Shown: positions 19,200-29,943 of the stretch, piece by piece | Numbering within the stretch: the first letter of the stretch is position 1 | How the letters are laid out: every line of letters begins with the position of its first letter | DNA from: Chromatiaceae bacterium | GTDB taxonomy: Bacteria > Pseudomonadota > Gammaproteobacteria > Chromatiales > Chromatiaceae | DNA length: 64,000 nucleotides | Direction of reading: 5' to 3' | Assembly: GCA_013426805.1 (NCBI GenBank) | Contig: JACDZG010000017.1 | Coordinates: 1-64,000 of the forward strand | Translations under genes and position numbers: made by a program | Notes under the pieces: generated by a model | What the model was told of the DNA's origin: nothing | Database searches by the model: none | What the model saw: only the letters and a program-made list of their open reading frames with translations

Positions 19200-19505
19200 T
19201 CACCCCTTCAGACGGTCGAGATCCTGAACATTGATGGTCCGCCGGTTGCGGAACAGCACCACCAGAATCGCCAACCCGATCGCCGCCTCGGCGGCGGCTA
19301 CGGTCAGGATAAAGAACACGAAGACCTGCCCGGTCATGTCCTGAAGAAAATGCGAGAAGGCGATGAAATTGGTATTCACCGCGAGCAACATCAGCTCGAT
19401 ACACATGAGCAGGATGATCACGTTCTTGCGGTTCAGAAATATCCCGGCAACCGCGAGGCAGAACAGGACAGCGCTGAGAATGAGATAGTCGGAGAGTGCG
19501 ATCAT
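19200..19505 (-). CDS. nuoK: NADH-quinone oxidoreductase subunit K
   Basis: NuoK is a 101-residue subunit with three transmembrane helices that carries essential glutamates for proton transfer. These are visible in [12 protein letters not shown] and [13 protein letters not shown]. The size is exactly that of the family. It follows nuoJ by five bases. Confidence 0.96.
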   Translation of the reverse strand: MIALSDYLILSAVLFCLAVAGIFLNRKNVIILLMCIELMLLAVNTNFIAFSHFLQDMTGQVFVFFILTVAAAEAAIGLAILVVLFRNRRTINVQDLDRLKG

Positions 19506-19510
19506 GGCGG

Positions 19511-20131
19511 CTACTCCTGGGTTTCGGCTTCGACCACGGCCGGCATCTTCAAGATCCGGATGCGGTCCGGCCCCTTGCGCACCTCTACCTGGCGGACGGG
19601 GTCGATGAACTTGGTGTCGGTCCGGTAACGTAGGGTGAGCCGAATCGCCGCCACGATCGCCACCAGCAGGATCACCGCCGCCAGTTCGAACGGATAGACA
19701 TAAACGGTGTAGAGCATCATCCCCAAGTCACGCGTGTTGTTGACATCGACCCCGGCGGCGGAAGGTGCGGGGAAGGCATCCAGACCAAAATTTCCGGGGC
19801 CCACGATCAGCACGATCTCCACCAGCATGACCGTGGCCACCAAGGCTCCGACCGGCAGATATTTGATGAAACCCGCCCGCAGTGTCGCGATATCAATGTC
19901 TAGCATCATGACGACAAACAGGAACAGCACCATCACCGCACCGACGTACACGAGCACCAGGACAATTCCCAGGAACTCGGCCTCCAGCAGGAGCCACAGC
20001 GCTGCGCTGCTGACAAAGGCGACCACCATCCACAGCACGGCATGGACCGGATTGCGCCGCGTGACGACCATCGCCGCGGCCCCCACGGTGAGGGCCGCGA
20101 AGCAGTAGAAAAGAAATTTCTCAAAGCCCAT
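19511..20131 (-). CDS. nuoJ: NADH-quinone oxidoreductase subunit J
   Basis: NuoJ is a membrane subunit of complex I next to NuoK. The 206-residue protein has five hydrophobic helices (for example [20 protein letters not shown] and [13 protein letters not shown]), with the conserved tyrosine/glycine helix, and a charged C-terminal tail. It lies 83 bp after nuoI and five bases before nuoK. Confidence 0.95.
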   Translation of the reverse strand: MGFEKFLFYCFAALTVGAAAMVVTRRNPVHAVLWMVVAFVSSAALWLLLEAEFLGIVLVLVYVGAVMVLFLFVVMMLDIDIATLRAGFIKYLPVGALVATVMLVEIVLIVGPGNFGLDAFPAPSAAGVDVNNTRDLGMMLYTVYVYPFELAAVILLVAIVAAIRLTLRYRTDTKFIDPVRQVEVRKGPDRIRILKMPAVVEAETQE

Positions 20132-20214
20132 GGGTACATCCGAAAGCTAGTGTTCAGTCACAAGGAAGATCGGGTTCGTGCGCCTAACTGTCGCTGGTCG
20201 ACCCGCTATCCCGG

Positions 20215-20706
20215 CTACCGATACGGTGCATCCGCGGCCCGTGCCGCGGCAATCTGCGCCTCGTACTGGTCGCCGACGGCGAGCAGTTTCTCCTTGGTCA
20301 TAATGTTCTCGCCGCGCTGCTCGAAGTGATACTCGTAAATCCCGGTCTCGACGATCGAGTCCACGGGACAGGACTCTTCGCAGAAGCCGCAGTAGATGCA
20401 CTTGAACAGATCGATGTCGTAGCGCGTGGTGCGTCGCGATCCATCGGCGCGCGGCTCGGCCTCGATCGTGATCGCCAGGGCCGGGCAAGTCGCCTCGCAC
20501 AGCTTACAGGCGATGCAGCGCTCTTCACCGTTCGGGTAGCGGCGCAGTGCATGCAGCCCCCGGAACCGCGGTGAAATCGGCGCCCGCTCCTCCGGATACT
20601 GAACGGTGAACTTACGCTTGAAAAGATAAGCCCCGGTCAACTGCATTCCTTTGAACAGCTCAAACAGGAGCAGGCTCTGCACATAGGTACGCGCGGTCTT
20701 CAGCAT
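20215..20706 (-). CDS. nuoI: NADH-quinone oxidoreductase subunit I
   Basis: NuoI carries two 4Fe-4S clusters (N6a/N6b) that pass electrons towards quinone. Both ferredoxin motifs are complete: [12 protein letters not shown] and [12 protein letters not shown]. The 163-residue length is normal. It lies 19 bp after nuoH. Confidence 0.97.
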   Translation of the reverse strand: MLKTARTYVQSLLLFELFKGMQLTGAYLFKRKFTVQYPEERAPISPRFRGLHALRRYPNGEERCIACKLCEATCPALAITIEAEPRADGSRRTTRYDIDLFKCIYCGFCEESCPVDSIVETGIYEYHFEQRGENIMTKEKLLAVGDQYEAQIAAARAADAPYR

Positions 20707-20725
20707 CGGTCATTCCCCCGCGACA

Positions 20726-21760
20726 TCAAGCGGACCACCAAGGCGGCATCTTCGCGACCACGCCCACGGCGACCACGAGAATCCAGACGATCGTAATCGG
20801 GATGAAGACCTTCCACCCCAAACGCATGATCTGATCGTAGCGGTAGCGCGGAAAGGTCGCGCGCAGCCACAGGAACAGGAACATGAAGAAGAATGTCTTG
20901 AGCAACAGCCAGTGGAAGCCGTCATCCAGCAGGAAGACACCGGATACCCAGGCCTGCGGTAAAGGCGAGAGCCAGCCACCCATGAACAGGATCGCCGTCA
21001 ACGCGGAGATCAGGATCATGTTGGCATACTCGGCCAGGAAGAACACCGCGAAGGCCATACCCGAGTATTCCACATGGAACCCGGCAACGATCTCCGACTC
21101 ACCCTCGGCCACGTCGAACGGGGCACGATTCGTCTCGGCCACCCCCGAGATCACGTAGACGCCGAACAGGGGCAGCAGCGGCAGCCAGAACCAGGTGAAG
21201 ACATTCCCGCTTTGCGCGGCGACGATCTCGCCCAGATTGAGGCTCCCCGCGGCCACCAGCACGCCCACCAGCGCGAAGCCCATGGCGATTTCATAAGCGA
21301 CGATCTGGGCCGCCGAGCGCATGGCACCGAGCAGGGCATATTTCGAATTGGAGGCCCAGCCGGCGATGATGATCCCGTAGACCCCCAGGGACGTCAGGGC
21401 AAGAATATAGAGCAAACCGGCATGGATGTCGGCAAGGACCACGCCGGCATCGAATGGAAACACGGCCCAGGCCGCCAATGCGGGCGTCAGTGAAAGCAGT
21501 GGGGCAATGAGAAAGAGCGTCTTGTCGGCCTTCGCCGGCAGCACGATCTCCTTCACCATCAGCTTCAGCGCGTCCGCGATGGGCTGCAGTAGTCCGCGCC
21601 ACCCCACCCGGTTCGGCCCGATGCGCACTTGCATATAGCCGATCACCTTGCGCTCGGCCAGGGTGTAGTAGGCCACCAGGCCCAGCAGCGGGAGCACGAT
21701 GGCGATGATCTTCAGCAAGATCTGAATCACCAGCGGCAGCGAATTCCAAAGCTCGATCAT
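20726..21760 (-). CDS. nuoH: NADH-quinone oxidoreductase subunit H
   Basis: NuoH forms most of the quinone-binding chamber at the junction of the two arms of complex I. The 344-residue protein has eight or nine transmembrane helices and the motifs [38 protein letters not shown] and [16 protein letters not shown]. It lies 13 bp after nuoG. Confidence 0.97.
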   Translation of the reverse strand: MIELWNSLPLVIQILLKIIAIVLPLLGLVAYYTLAERKVIGYMQVRIGPNRVGWRGLLQPIADALKLMVKEIVLPAKADKTLFLIAPLLSLTPALAAWAVFPFDAGVVLADIHAGLLYILALTSLGVYGIIIAGWASNSKYALLGAMRSAAQIVAYEIAMGFALVGVLVAAGSLNLGEIVAAQSGNVFTWFWLPLLPLFGVYVISGVAETNRAPFDVAEGESEIVAGFHVEYSGMAFAVFFLAEYANMILISALTAILFMGGWLSPLPQAWVSGVFLLDDGFHWLLLKTFFFMFLFLWLRATFPRYRYDQIMRLGWKVFIPITIVWILVVAVGVVAKMPPWWSA

Positions 21761-21773
21761 TGGCTCCGACTCC

Positions 21774-24149
21774 TCAGGCCTTGGTCATGCTGACGGGGGC
21801 GAGCTGATCGCCCAGCGACTCACTGCCCGCGACCCCGGCCGGGATTCGCGCGCAGCCCAGGGGAATCCGATCATCGAGCACAACCGGGGCGCGTACCCCG
21901 ACCTCGCCTTGTCGAACCTCCACGTGATCCTCGCTCGTCAGGCCCAGGGCGGACGCCTGCTCCGGGTGCAGCGAGACACTGAAGGCGCCCATGGCGGGGG
22001 TGCGCTGGAGCGCGGGTGACCGGCGGACCAAGCCATCGAGTGCATAGATCGGTACATTGCCGATGCGCATCAGTCCCGCCCCGACCCCGACCGGCGACAC
22101 CCCACTGAGATCACCCGCCGGAGTATTGTCGGGCTGGACACCCTCACAGCAGGCCGCCAATTCGGCGCGGACAGCCGCCGTATCGCTGTACTCGAAACCA
22201 GGAAGCGCCAGCAGGTTCCCCAGGACGCGCAGCACCTTCCAACCGGGCCGGGCCTCTCCCGGCGGTGCGACCGCGCCCTGGAAACTCTGCCAGACGCCGT
22301 CGGCGTTGACATAGGTGCCGGAGGTCTCGGTAAAGGCGCCGATGGGCAGCATCACCTGCGCGACCGCTTCCAGCGCGGGCGAGCGGAAGGCGCTGGCCGC
22401 GATCACGCAGTCCGCCTGGCCGAGCGCCGCCATGGCCTGGGCCGGATTGCCCAGATCCAGGTCCGGCTCCAGCCCCCAGAGGACCAGGGTCGAACAGGGC
22501 GCGGCCAGCATCTCAGCGACCGGAAGACCAACCTGACCGGCCGGTCGGGCGCCCGGCCCCACCTGCGGCAAGGCTCCGGCCAGCGCGGCGCCGACGCTGT
22601 TGGCCGCGGTCGGCAGATAGCCCACCTGGCAACCGCTCGCCGCGCCAATGGCATACGCCAGCGCCTTCAGCACCGTGAAGTCCGGGTGGGCGGCGGCCAG
22701 CGCACCCAGCAGGACAAGACCCTTGCCGTTGGCGCCGGCGGCCTTGAGTGACGCGGCAACCGCCTGCTGCGTCGGTGTCGGGGCGACGCGGGCGAATCGA
22801 TCGCGTAGCGGCCCGGTCACCCTGGCGTCCAGCGCGCCGGCGATGCCGATCAAGGCGTCGACCATCCCATCGGGATGGACGACCAATTGGGTGGCGGGGT
22901 GGGTCAGGTCGAGTCGATAGGGGTTGACCAGGGCCAACTGACCGCCAGCCAGGACCGCCTTGCGCAGGCGGTGCGCAAGCATCGGCTGCTCCGGGCGGAT
23001 ATCGCTGCCGATCAGCAGGACGCCCTCGCGCGACTGCAGTTCCTCGATTCGCACCCCGAGCCAGGGCAGCAGCGGATCCGCGCGATCGCCGCGGAAGTCA
23101 CGCTGACGCAGACGGTGATCGATATTCGGACAGCCCAGCGCGCGCGCGAGCGCCTGCGCCAGATACATCTCTTCCAAGGTCGCATTGGGCGCAATCAGCC
23201 AGCCGGTTCGAGCGGCGTCGGCGGCCTTGAGCCGCTCGGCTATCAGCGTCAGCGCCTCGGTCCATTCAACCGCGACCCAGGCGCCGTCACGCCGTACCAG
23301 CGGGTGCGTCAGCCGGTCCGCCGCGTGCAGTCCCGCATAGCTGAACCGGTCGCGGTCCGAAATCCAGGTCTCGTTGACCGCCTCGTTGTCCCTCGGGTGG
23401 ACGCGCATGACCTGACCGCGGCGAATATGGAGCTGCACATTCGACCCGACCCCGTCGTGCGGGGCGATGCTGTCCGCTTCGGTCAGTTCCCAGGCACGCG
23501 CGGTGAAGCGGTAGGGTTTGGAGGTCAGCGCACCCACCGGACACAGGTCGATAATATTGCCCGATAACTCGTGGGCAATGGTGTGGGCGACATAGGTCCC
23601 GATGCGCATGTGTTCACCGCGCCCGGTCGCTCCCAGTTCACGCACCCCGGCAATCTCGGCCCCGAAGCGCACGCAGCGGGTGCAGTGAATACACCGGGTC
23701 ATCTCGGTGGCGATCAGGGGACCGAAATCCTCGTCCATGACGACGCGCTTACCCTCGCTGTAGCGCGACAGGTCGTCCCCGTAGCCCATGGCGACGTCCT
23801 GCAACTCACACTCGCCGCCCTGATCGCAGATCGGACAGTCCAGCGGGTGGTTGATCAGCAGGAACTCCATGGTCCCCTGTTGGGCCTCGATGGCCTTGGG
23901 GGAACGGGTCTGCACCTTCATGCCGGGGCCAACGGGAGTGGCGCAGGCCGGCACCGGCTTGGGGAACGGACGCCCGCCCTGCTCCGCTTCCACCAGACAC
24001 ATCCGGCAGTTGGCAGCGATGGAGAGCTTCTTGTGATAGCAGAAACGCGGGATCGCGATACCCTCACGGTCCGCGACCGCGATGATCATCTCGCCCGGCG
24101 CCGCCTCGCAGGCGCGACCGTCGATCTCGATGGTAAGCTTATCCGTCAT
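21774..24149 (-). CDS. nuoG: NADH-quinone oxidoreductase subunit G
   Basis: NuoG is the large FeS subunit of the NADH module. The N-terminal ~220 residues bind clusters N1b, N5 and N4, seen as CRMCLVE, the H-x3-C-x2-C motif in [19 protein letters not shown], and [11 protein letters not shown]. The rest is a molybdopterin-oxidoreductase-like domain without cofactor function. Length is 791 residues. A 191-bp gap separates it from nuoF, which is long for this operon. Confidence 0.96.
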   Translation of the reverse strand: MTDKLTIEIDGRACEAAPGEMIIAVADREGIAIPRFCYHKKLSIAANCRMCLVEAEQGGRPFPKPVPACATPVGPGMKVQTRSPKAIEAQQGTMEFLLINHPLDCPICDQGGECELQDVAMGYGDDLSRYSEGKRVVMDEDFGPLIATEMTRCIHCTRCVRFGAEIAGVRELGATGRGEHMRIGTYVAHTIAHELSGNIIDLCPVGALTSKPYRFTARAWELTEADSIAPHDGVGSNVQLHIRRGQVMRVHPRDNEAVNETWISDRDRFSYAGLHAADRLTHPLVRRDGAWVAVEWTEALTLIAERLKAADAARTGWLIAPNATLEEMYLAQALARALGCPNIDHRLRQRDFRGDRADPLLPWLGVRIEELQSREGVLLIGSDIRPEQPMLAHRLRKAVLAGGQLALVNPYRLDLTHPATQLVVHPDGMVDALIGIAGALDARVTGPLRDRFARVAPTPTQQAVAASLKAAGANGKGLVLLGALAAAHPDFTVLKALAYAIGAASGCQVGYLPTAANSVGAALAGALPQVGPGARPAGQVGLPVAEMLAAPCSTLVLWGLEPDLDLGNPAQAMAALGQADCVIAASAFRSPALEAVAQVMLPIGAFTETSGTYVNADGVWQSFQGAVAPPGEARPGWKVLRVLGNLLALPGFEYSDTAAVRAELAACCEGVQPDNTPAGDLSGVSPVGVGAGLMRIGNVPIYALDGLVRRSPALQRTPAMGAFSVSLHPEQASALGLTSEDHVEVRQGEVGVRAPVVLDDRIPLGCARIPAGVAGSESLGDQLAPVSMTKA

Positions 24150-24340
24150 TCCGGTCTCTCAGTCGGCGCCGCACGCCGGGTCACGCGAACCCGCGCCCCA
24201 ATGCGGCACAACTCCGAAGGGTATGGGGTGTTCCGCAACCGTGCCGGACCACCCCGCGTTTCTTCACCACTCGCCGGCGCACTGCCCGCCAGCCTCAGGA
24301 CCCGGCCAGGAACCGGGATTGCTACCGCGATGCGGAACGA

Positions 24341-25624
24341 TCAGGCCGCCTGACTGACTCCGTGCTCGATCAGGTGCGCGAACTCGGCCCGATAATGCTT
24401 GAGGAAACTCTGCACCGGCATCGCCGCGGCGTCTCCCAATGCACAGATGGTGCGCCCGCCGATACGGCCGGCGACACTCTCGAGCAGGTCCAAGTCCGGT
24501 GCGCGACCCTGACCGGCGGCAATGCGCCCTACCACCCGCGCCAGCCAGCCCGTACCCTCCCGACAGGGGGTACACTGACCACAGGACTCGTGCATGTAAA
24601 AGTTGGACAGGTTTGCCAGGACCTTCACCATGCAGGTGCCCTCGGCGATCACGATCACCGCCCCCGAGCCCAGCATTGAACCCGCCTTGGCGACGCTGTC
24701 GTAGTCCATATCGGTCTGCATCATGATCTCACCCGGCACCACCGGCACCGAGGAGCCGCCCGGGATCACCGCCTTGAGCCCTTTCCCGTCCTTGACCCCG
24801 CCGGCCATCGCCAGCAGGTCCCGGAACGGTGTGCCGAGCGGCACCTCGACATTGCACGGGTTGTTCACATGCCCGGTGATGGAGAAGAGCTTGAGCCCGC
24901 CATTGTTGGGCCGTCCCTGCTCCAGGAACCATTTGCCGCCCTTCTCCAGGATCACCGGCACCGAGGCCAGTGATTCGGTATTGTTGATCGTCGTCGGACA
25001 GCCGTAGAGACCGGCCTGGGCCGGGAATGGCGGCTTATAGCGCGGCTGCCCTTTCTTGCCTTCGAGCGATTCCAGCAGCGCCGTCTCCTCGCCGCAGATG
25101 TAAGCTCCCGCGCCAAGATGGGTGTACAGATCGAAGTCCACCCCGGAGCCCAGGATATCGCGACCGATCAACCCGGCGGCATAGGCCTCCTGCAGTGCGC
25201 CCTCGAAGCGCTCGATGGGTTCGTAGAACTCACCGCGGATATAGTTGTAGCCGACCGTTGCGCCGATGCAATAGCCGGCGATCGCCATTCCTTCGATCAA
25301 CTGGTGGGGGTTGTAACGCAGGATGTCCCGGTCTTTGCAGGTGCCGGGTTCGCCCTCGTCGGAATTACAGACGATGTATTTCTGACCCGGCGCGCTGCGC
25401 GGCATGAAACTCCATTTCAGCCCGGTCGGGAAGCCGGCGCCGCCGCGACCGCGCAGGTTCGACAGCTTGAGTTCCTCGATCAGGGTCGCCGGGTCCAGCT
25501 TCTCACGCAGGATGCGCTCCCATTGCACATAGCCGCCCAGACTGCGATAGGCCCCCAGGGTAAAGCGGTCAGCCGCAGGCAGATGCATCGTACGGAAGCA
25601 AACTGTATTCTGTTGTGCCGCCAT
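24341..25624 (-). CDS. nuoF: NADH-quinone oxidoreductase subunit F
   Basis: NuoF oxidises NADH using FMN and passes electrons through cluster N3. Motifs seen are the NADH/FMN loop [27 protein letters not shown], and the cluster motif [12 protein letters not shown]. The 427-residue length is typical. It starts five bases after the nuoE stop. Confidence 0.97.
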   Translation of the reverse strand: MAAQQNTVCFRTMHLPAADRFTLGAYRSLGGYVQWERILREKLDPATLIEELKLSNLRGRGGAGFPTGLKWSFMPRSAPGQKYIVCNSDEGEPGTCKDRDILRYNPHQLIEGMAIAGYCIGATVGYNYIRGEFYEPIERFEGALQEAYAAGLIGRDILGSGVDFDLYTHLGAGAYICGEETALLESLEGKKGQPRYKPPFPAQAGLYGCPTTINNTESLASVPVILEKGGKWFLEQGRPNNGGLKLFSITGHVNNPCNVEVPLGTPFRDLLAMAGGVKDGKGLKAVIPGGSSVPVVPGEIMMQTDMDYDSVAKAGSMLGSGAVIVIAEGTCMVKVLANLSNFYMHESCGQCTPCREGTGWLARVVGRIAAGQGRAPDLDLLESVAGRIGGRTICALGDAAAMPVQSFLKHYRAEFAHLIEHGVSQAA

Positions 25625-25629
25625 GATGG

Positions 25630-26157
25630 TTACTCGAGCCCCTCGATCAACAGGTCCAAGGCAGCCGGCGTCAGGCGCTCATGGTGGGTCTTGCCGATCA
25701 GCACCGCCGGTGCGTCCCGGCAGGCTCCCAGGCACTCCGCTTCCTTGAACGTGAAACGGCCGTCAGCGGTGGTTTGGCCCGGCTTGACCTGATACTTGTG
25801 CTCGATGTGATGAATCAATTCCTCGGAGCCGTTGAGCATGCAGGAAACGCTGTTGCAGACACAGACTTTGTGCTTCGCGGTCGGCGTCTGATCATACATG
25901 CTATAGAAGGTCGCGACCTCATAGACGGCGACCTCCGGCATATCCAGGTAAACGGCCACAGCGTCCATCAGTTCGCGCGTCAACCAACCGTCATTCGCCT
26001 CCTGGACGAGCGTCAGGGCCGGCATCACAGCGGATTGTTTCCACTCCGGCGGGTATTTGGCGATATGGGTGTCGATCGCGGCACGGATCTCGGCCGTGAA
26101 CAGGGTCGACTTGTCCCGATCGTGAATCACACCTAAGGGGGCATTGCGGAAACTCAT
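25630..26157 (-). CDS. nuoE: NADH-quinone oxidoreductase subunit E
   Basis: NuoE is the thioredoxin-like 2Fe-2S subunit (N1a) of the NADH module. The 175-residue protein has the cluster cysteines in [13 protein letters not shown] and [11 protein letters not shown]. Its ATG overlaps the nuoD stop by one base (TGATG). Confidence 0.96.
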   Translation of the reverse strand: MSFRNAPLGVIHDRDKSTLFTAEIRAAIDTHIAKYPPEWKQSAVMPALTLVQEANDGWLTRELMDAVAVYLDMPEVAVYEVATFYSMYDQTPTAKHKVCVCNSVSCMLNGSEELIHHIEHKYQVKPGQTTADGRFTFKEAECLGACRDAPAVLIGKTHHERLTPAALDLLIEGLE

Positions 26158-27416
26158 CAGCGGTCGATCTCCCCGAACACGATATCCAGCGACCCGATCA
26201 GGGCCACCACGTCCGCCAGCATATGGCCCCTGGCCATCTCGTCCATCGCGGCCAAATGGGGGAAGCCGGGGGCCCGAACCTTGAGACGATAGGGCTTGTT
26301 GGCACCGTCGGAGATGATGTAGCAGCCAAATTCACCCTTCGGCGCTTCCACCGCGGCATACACCTCGCCGGGCGGGGTGCAGTAGCCCTCGGTAAACAAT
26401 TTGAAGTGGTGGATCAGGGCTTCCATGTCTTCTTTCATGGCCTCACGGCTCGGCGGCATGATCTTATGATCATCCACCGCGACCGGCCCAGGGTGGGTGC
26501 GCAACCAATCCACGCATTGACGGACGATGCGGTTGGATTGGCGCATCTCCTCGACGCGGACCAGGTAGCGGTCATAGCTGTCGCCATTGACCCCGACCGG
26601 GATATCGAAATCCATCAGCGCATAGGCGGCATAGGGCTGCTTCTTGCGCAGATCCCACTCCACGCCGGAACCGCGCAACATCGGGCCGGTGAAGCCCAGT
26701 TGCAGCGCCCGCTCCGGAGCAACCACGCCGATCCCGACCGTGCGCTGCTTCCAGATACGATTGTCGGTGAGCAGGGTCTCGTATTCGTCCACACAGGCCG
26801 GGAAGCGGTTGGTGAAGTCCTCGATGAAGTCCAGCAGCGAACCATGGCGCGCGTCGTTGCGCTGGGCCTGATGCTTGCCGCTGTGCCACTTGGTGCCGCC
26901 CGCCTGGTATTGCGGCATCAGCCCCGGCAGGTCCCGATAGACCCCGCCGGGGCGGTAGTAGGTGGCATGCATGCGCGCCCCGGAGACCGCCTCGTAGCAG
27001 TCCATCAGGTCTTCACGCTCGCGGAAGCAGTACAGAAAGACGGACATGGCGCCGATGTCAAGACCATGGGCACCGAGCCACATCAAATGGTTCAGGATGC
27101 GGGTGATCTCATCGTACATGGTGCGGATGTACTGGGCGCGCTCCGGAACCTCGACACCGAGCAGTTTCTCGATGGCCCGCACGTACCCATGTTCATTACA
27201 CATCATGGACACATAGTCCAGACGATCCATGTAGCCGATGCTTTGGTTATAGGGTTTGGTCTCGGCCAGCTTTTCAGTTCCCCGGTGCAGCAGGCCGACG
27301 TGGGGGTCGGCGCGCTCGATCACCTCACCGTCCAATTCGAGCACCAGCCGCAGCACACCATGAGCCGCCGGGTGCTGCGGACCGAAGTTCAGCGTGTAAT
27401 TGCGTATTTCAGGCAT
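26157..27416 (-). CDS. nuoD: NADH-quinone oxidoreductase subunit D
   Basis: NuoD is the 49-kDa-type subunit that, with NuoB, forms the quinone reduction site. The protein has 419 residues from the ATG at 27416 ([20 protein letters not shown]); an upstream extension to 27464 lies inside nuoC and is not used. Family motifs include [14 protein letters not shown] and the C-terminal [11 protein letters not shown]. nuoC and nuoD are separate genes here, not fused as in Escherichia coli. Confidence 0.97.
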   Translation of the reverse strand: MPEIRNYTLNFGPQHPAAHGVLRLVLELDGEVIERADPHVGLLHRGTEKLAETKPYNQSIGYMDRLDYVSMMCNEHGYVRAIEKLLGVEVPERAQYIRTMYDEITRILNHLMWLGAHGLDIGAMSVFLYCFREREDLMDCYEAVSGARMHATYYRPGGVYRDLPGLMPQYQAGGTKWHSGKHQAQRNDARHGSLLDFIEDFTNRFPACVDEYETLLTDNRIWKQRTVGIGVVAPERALQLGFTGPMLRGSGVEWDLRKKQPYAAYALMDFDIPVGVNGDSYDRYLVRVEEMRQSNRIVRQCVDWLRTHPGPVAVDDHKIMPPSREAMKEDMEALIHHFKLFTEGYCTPPGEVYAAVEAPKGEFGCYIISDGANKPYRLKVRAPGFPHLAAMDEMARGHMLADVVALIGSLDIVFGEIDR

Positions 27417-28122
27417 TGCCCACCCCCGGCGCCGGCGTGTGCGCGGCGTAACGGCTATCCTCACGAATCACTTTGGGCACCAGCACACGCGGTTCGATCT
27501 GCACCGGCTCGTAGACCACGCGGCCCTGGACCGGGTCATAGCGCATCTCCACCTGACCGGAAATGGGAAAGTCCTTGCGGAAGGGATGTCCGATGAAGCC
27601 GTAGTCAGTGAGAATCCGGCGCAGATCCGGATGGCCGCGAAAGAGGATACCAAAGAGATCGAACGCCTCGCGCTCGAACCAGTTCGCCGACGCCCACACC
27701 GGCAGGACGGAATCCACCACGGGCGCGCTGCCGCCCGCGTAGACCCGCAGCCGCAGCCGCCGGTTATGCACCAGGGACAGCAGGTGGTAGACCACCGCGA
27801 AGCGTTGCGGGTCGTCGACCGCCAGATCGAGATCGCGATCGACCCCGCGCCCGAAGCCCGTGCTCGACGCCTCCACGGTCTCCCACTCGGCCTGACCGTA
27901 GGCCGCATAGTCGACCCCGCAGACATCGATCAACTGCTCGAACCGGAAGTCCGCGTGATCATGCAGGATCCGGCAGACCGGAAGCAAGTGTCCGACCGGG
28001 ACGACCAAAGTCACCTCGCCATGCGCGATCAGGGTCTCGCACGCATGGTCGGCCAAGTGCTCGGCCAGAGCCGTCGCCAAGGCGCCGCATCTGCCGTTAC
28101 GGATCGATGTATCTGTTGCCAT
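27409..28122 (-). CDS. nuoC: NADH-quinone oxidoreductase subunit C
   Basis: NuoC is the 30-kDa-type peripheral subunit that packs against NuoD. The protein has 237 residues from the ATG at 28122 and contains [20 protein letters not shown] and [18 protein letters not shown], the family signature. It overlaps nuoD by eight bases. Confidence 0.96.
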   Translation of the reverse strand: MATDTSIRNGRCGALATALAEHLADHACETLIAHGEVTLVVPVGHLLPVCRILHDHADFRFEQLIDVCGVDYAAYGQAEWETVEASSTGFGRGVDRDLDLAVDDPQRFAVVYHLLSLVHNRRLRLRVYAGGSAPVVDSVLPVWASANWFEREAFDLFGILFRGHPDLRRILTDYGFIGHPFRKDFPISGQVEMRYDPVQGRVVYEPVQIEPRVLVPKVIREDSRYAAHTPAPGVGNA

Positions 28123-28147
28123 GGGTCCTCGGTACGAGCGGACGGGC

Positions 28148-28624
28148 TCAGCGGGCGATGGTACTGGTACGGCGTATCTTGTTCTGGAGTTGGAGGATGC
28201 CGTACAACAGGGCCTCGGCGGTCGGCGGACAACCGGGAACGTAGACATCCACCGGCACGATGCGGTCGCAACCCCGCACCACCGCGTACGAGTAATGATA
28301 ATACCCACCGCCATTGGCACAGGAACCCATGGAAATCACCCACCGCGGCTCCGCCATTTGGTCATAGACCTTGCGCAAGGCCGGGGCCATCTTGTTGACC
28401 AGGGTGCCGGCGACGATCATCACGTCGGATTGGCGCGGACTTGGCCGGAAGACGATGCCGAAGCGGTCCAGATCGTAGCGCGACGCGCCGGCGTGCATCA
28501 TCTCGACCGCACAGCAGGCCAGCCCGAAGGTCATCGGCCACATCGAGCCGGTGCGCGCCCAGTTGATCAGTTGGTCGGCCGTCGTGGTGACGAAGCCTTT
28601 TTCGAGAACGCCCTCTATTCCCAT
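28148..28624 (-). CDS. nuoB: NADH-quinone oxidoreductase subunit B
   Basis: NuoB carries the terminal cluster N2 that reduces quinone. The 158-residue protein has the tandem cysteines in [11 protein letters not shown], then [12 protein letters not shown] and [13 protein letters not shown]. The start at 28624 matches the family and overlaps nuoA by ten bases. Confidence 0.97.
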   Translation of the reverse strand: MGIEGVLEKGFVTTTADQLINWARTGSMWPMTFGLACCAVEMMHAGASRYDLDRFGIVFRPSPRQSDVMIVAGTLVNKMAPALRKVYDQMAEPRWVISMGSCANGGGYYHYSYAVVRGCDRIVPVDVYVPGCPPTAEALLYGILQLQNKIRRTSTIAR

Positions 28625-28977
28625 TCCAGCGCCCCCCTTTTCCACTCGTAGACGAAGCCAACGACCAGAATCGCCAGGAAGATGACCATCTCCCACAATC
28701 CGTAGACCCCAAGATCGCCCAGCACGATCGCCCAGGGGAAAAGGAACGCGATCTCCAGGTCGAACAGAATAAAGAGGATGGCGACCAGGTAGTAGCGCAC
28801 GTCGAATTTCATGCGCGCGCTTTCAAAAGCCGCGAAGCCGCACTCGTAGGGCGAGTCCTTCTCGGCGTATGGGCGACGCGGACCGAGCACGACGCCAGCC
28901 AGCATCGCCCCGGCACCCACGAGCGCGGCGACGATGATGAAGATCAGGATGGGAAGATAGTTATCGAGCACTGTCAC
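28615..28977 (-). CDS. nuoA: NADH-quinone oxidoreductase subunit A
   Basis: NuoA is a membrane subunit with three helices, next to the quinone chamber. The 120-residue protein contains [20 protein letters not shown] and [19 protein letters not shown], both family signatures. It is the first gene of the 14-gene nuo operon, about 40 bp after the predicted transcription start. Confidence 0.97.
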   Translation of the reverse strand: MTVLDNYLPILIFIIVAALVGAGAMLAGVVLGPRRPYAEKDSPYECGFAAFESARMKFDVRYYLVAILFILFDLEIAFLFPWAIVLGDLGVYGLWEMVIFLAILVVGFVYEWKRGALEWE

Positions 28978-29025
28978 TCCGCACCGTGGTTGTTATGTTT
29001 TCGGGGTTCACGGTTCTGTCTGGCG

Positions 29026-29055
29026 AGTCTAATGTGCGATTGCGCACTAAGTCAA
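29026..29055 (-). promoter_or_regulatory. Predicted nuo operon promoter with internal palindrome
   Basis: On the minus strand a -35 box TTGACT (29050-29055) and a -10 box TAGACT (29026-29031) are 18 bp apart. The spacer holds an inverted repeat GTGCG-ATTG-CGCAC (29034-29047), in a position where a bound regulator would block RNA polymerase. It lies just downstream of the terminator of the tpiA-secG-tRNA unit, so nuo probably has its own control. Confidence 0.55.
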
Positions 29056-29103
29056 CAGTAACTGCACGGGATACGAATTGCCATTCAACTGATTAGAAAA
29101 CCG

Positions 29104-29139
29104 AAAAAAAACGGCAGGCCACTCGCGTGACATGCCGTT
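29104..29139 (-). terminator. Intrinsic terminator after tRNA-Leu
   Basis: Arms AACGGCA (29110-29116) and TGCCGTT (29133-29139) enclose a second short stem, and on the minus strand a run of eight T follows. It ends transcription of tpiA-secG-tRNA-Leu before the nuo promoter. Confidence 0.8.
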
Positions 29140-29146
29140 AGGTTGA

Positions 29147-29231
29147 TGGTGCCGACGGCCAGACTCGAACTGGCACGGCTTACGCCACTACCCCCTCAAG
29201 ATAGCGTGTCTACCAATTTCACCACGTCGGC
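29147..29231 (-). tRNA. tRNA-Leu (anticodon GAG)
   Basis: The 85-nt gene folds as a class II tRNA: acceptor GCCGACG paired with CGTCGGC, D-arm with TTGGTAGACA, anticodon stem CTATC/GGTAG around the loop TTGAGGG, a long variable arm, T-arm GTTCGAGTC, and an encoded CCA end. The anticodon GAG is at 29195-29197. The order tpiA-secG-tRNA-Leu-nuo is common in gammaproteobacteria. Confidence 0.95.
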
Positions 29232-29260
29232 TAAAAACTGTTCCCCTCAGGTCTGTCATA

Positions 29261-29866
29261 TCACTTTGTCGGAGGCGCATCCGGGTCACCGACCGGGACC
29301 GCGGGCGCCGCGTCCGGAGTCGCTTCCACTTTCGGCGCCGGCACCATCGGCACGTCCCCCGACGGCCGTGCCTCGATCGGCAAGGGCGACTGTGCAGGCG
29401 GCGCGACCGCCTCCGGCACCTTGATCAGAGGAACATCGGCGACCGGCACCGCTGTTACCGGTGCAATGCTACCCGGAATTGCCGGGACATCGGAACCATC
29501 CGATGCCGGAGCGACGCCGGGGACGACCGGAACCTCCGACGGCTTGGGCGTTGGCTTTTCGACCGGAATCGGGACAGGCGCCTCAGCAGAGACCACAGTC
29601 CCATCGACCGACTCCATCAACCCTGCCGGCTTCCCGCCCTTAGCCGCATAATACGCCAATGCCATGCTGGTTAGGAAGAAGAGAGCCGCAATAATCGCCG
29701 TCGCACGCGACAGGAACGAACCCGAGCCGCGCGCGCCGAAGACAGTCGCCGAGGCCCCGGCCCCGAAGGCCGCGCCGGCATCGGCGCCGCGCCCGTGCTG
29801 AATCAGTACCAGACCGATCAGGCCGAGCGACAGAAACACTTGAACGACGGTCAGGATGGTCTGCAT
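29261..29866 (-). CDS. secG: Preprotein translocase subunit SecG with long Pro-rich tail
   Basis: SecG is an inner membrane subunit that assists SecYEG protein export. The first ~90 residues are typical: helix MQTILTVVQVFLSLGLIGLV, the loop IQHGRGADAGAAFGAG and GARGSGSFLSRATAIIAALF. The product is 201 residues, well above the usual 75-130. The extra ~110 residues are a low-complexity Pro/Ala/Val tail (VPVPxVP-like), predicted cytoplasmic or periplasmic depending on topology. The ATG at 29866 matches the family start. It lies between tpiA and tRNA-Leu. Confidence 0.93.
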   Translation of the reverse strand: MQTILTVVQVFLSLGLIGLVLIQHGRGADAGAAFGAGASATVFGARGSGSFLSRATAIIAALFFLTSMALAYYAAKGGKPAGLMESVDGTVVSAEAPVPIPVEKPTPKPSEVPVVPGVAPASDGSDVPAIPGSIAPVTAVPVADVPLIKVPEAVAPPAQSPLPIEARPSGDVPMVPAPKVEATPDAAPAVPVGDPDAPPTK

Positions 29867-29943
29867 AACATCGGGGCTCGGAAATAATCCTGTTGGCAAC
29901 GATCTGACCGGCGTCGCAAAACGACCGGTCAGAGCGCCGCGTG

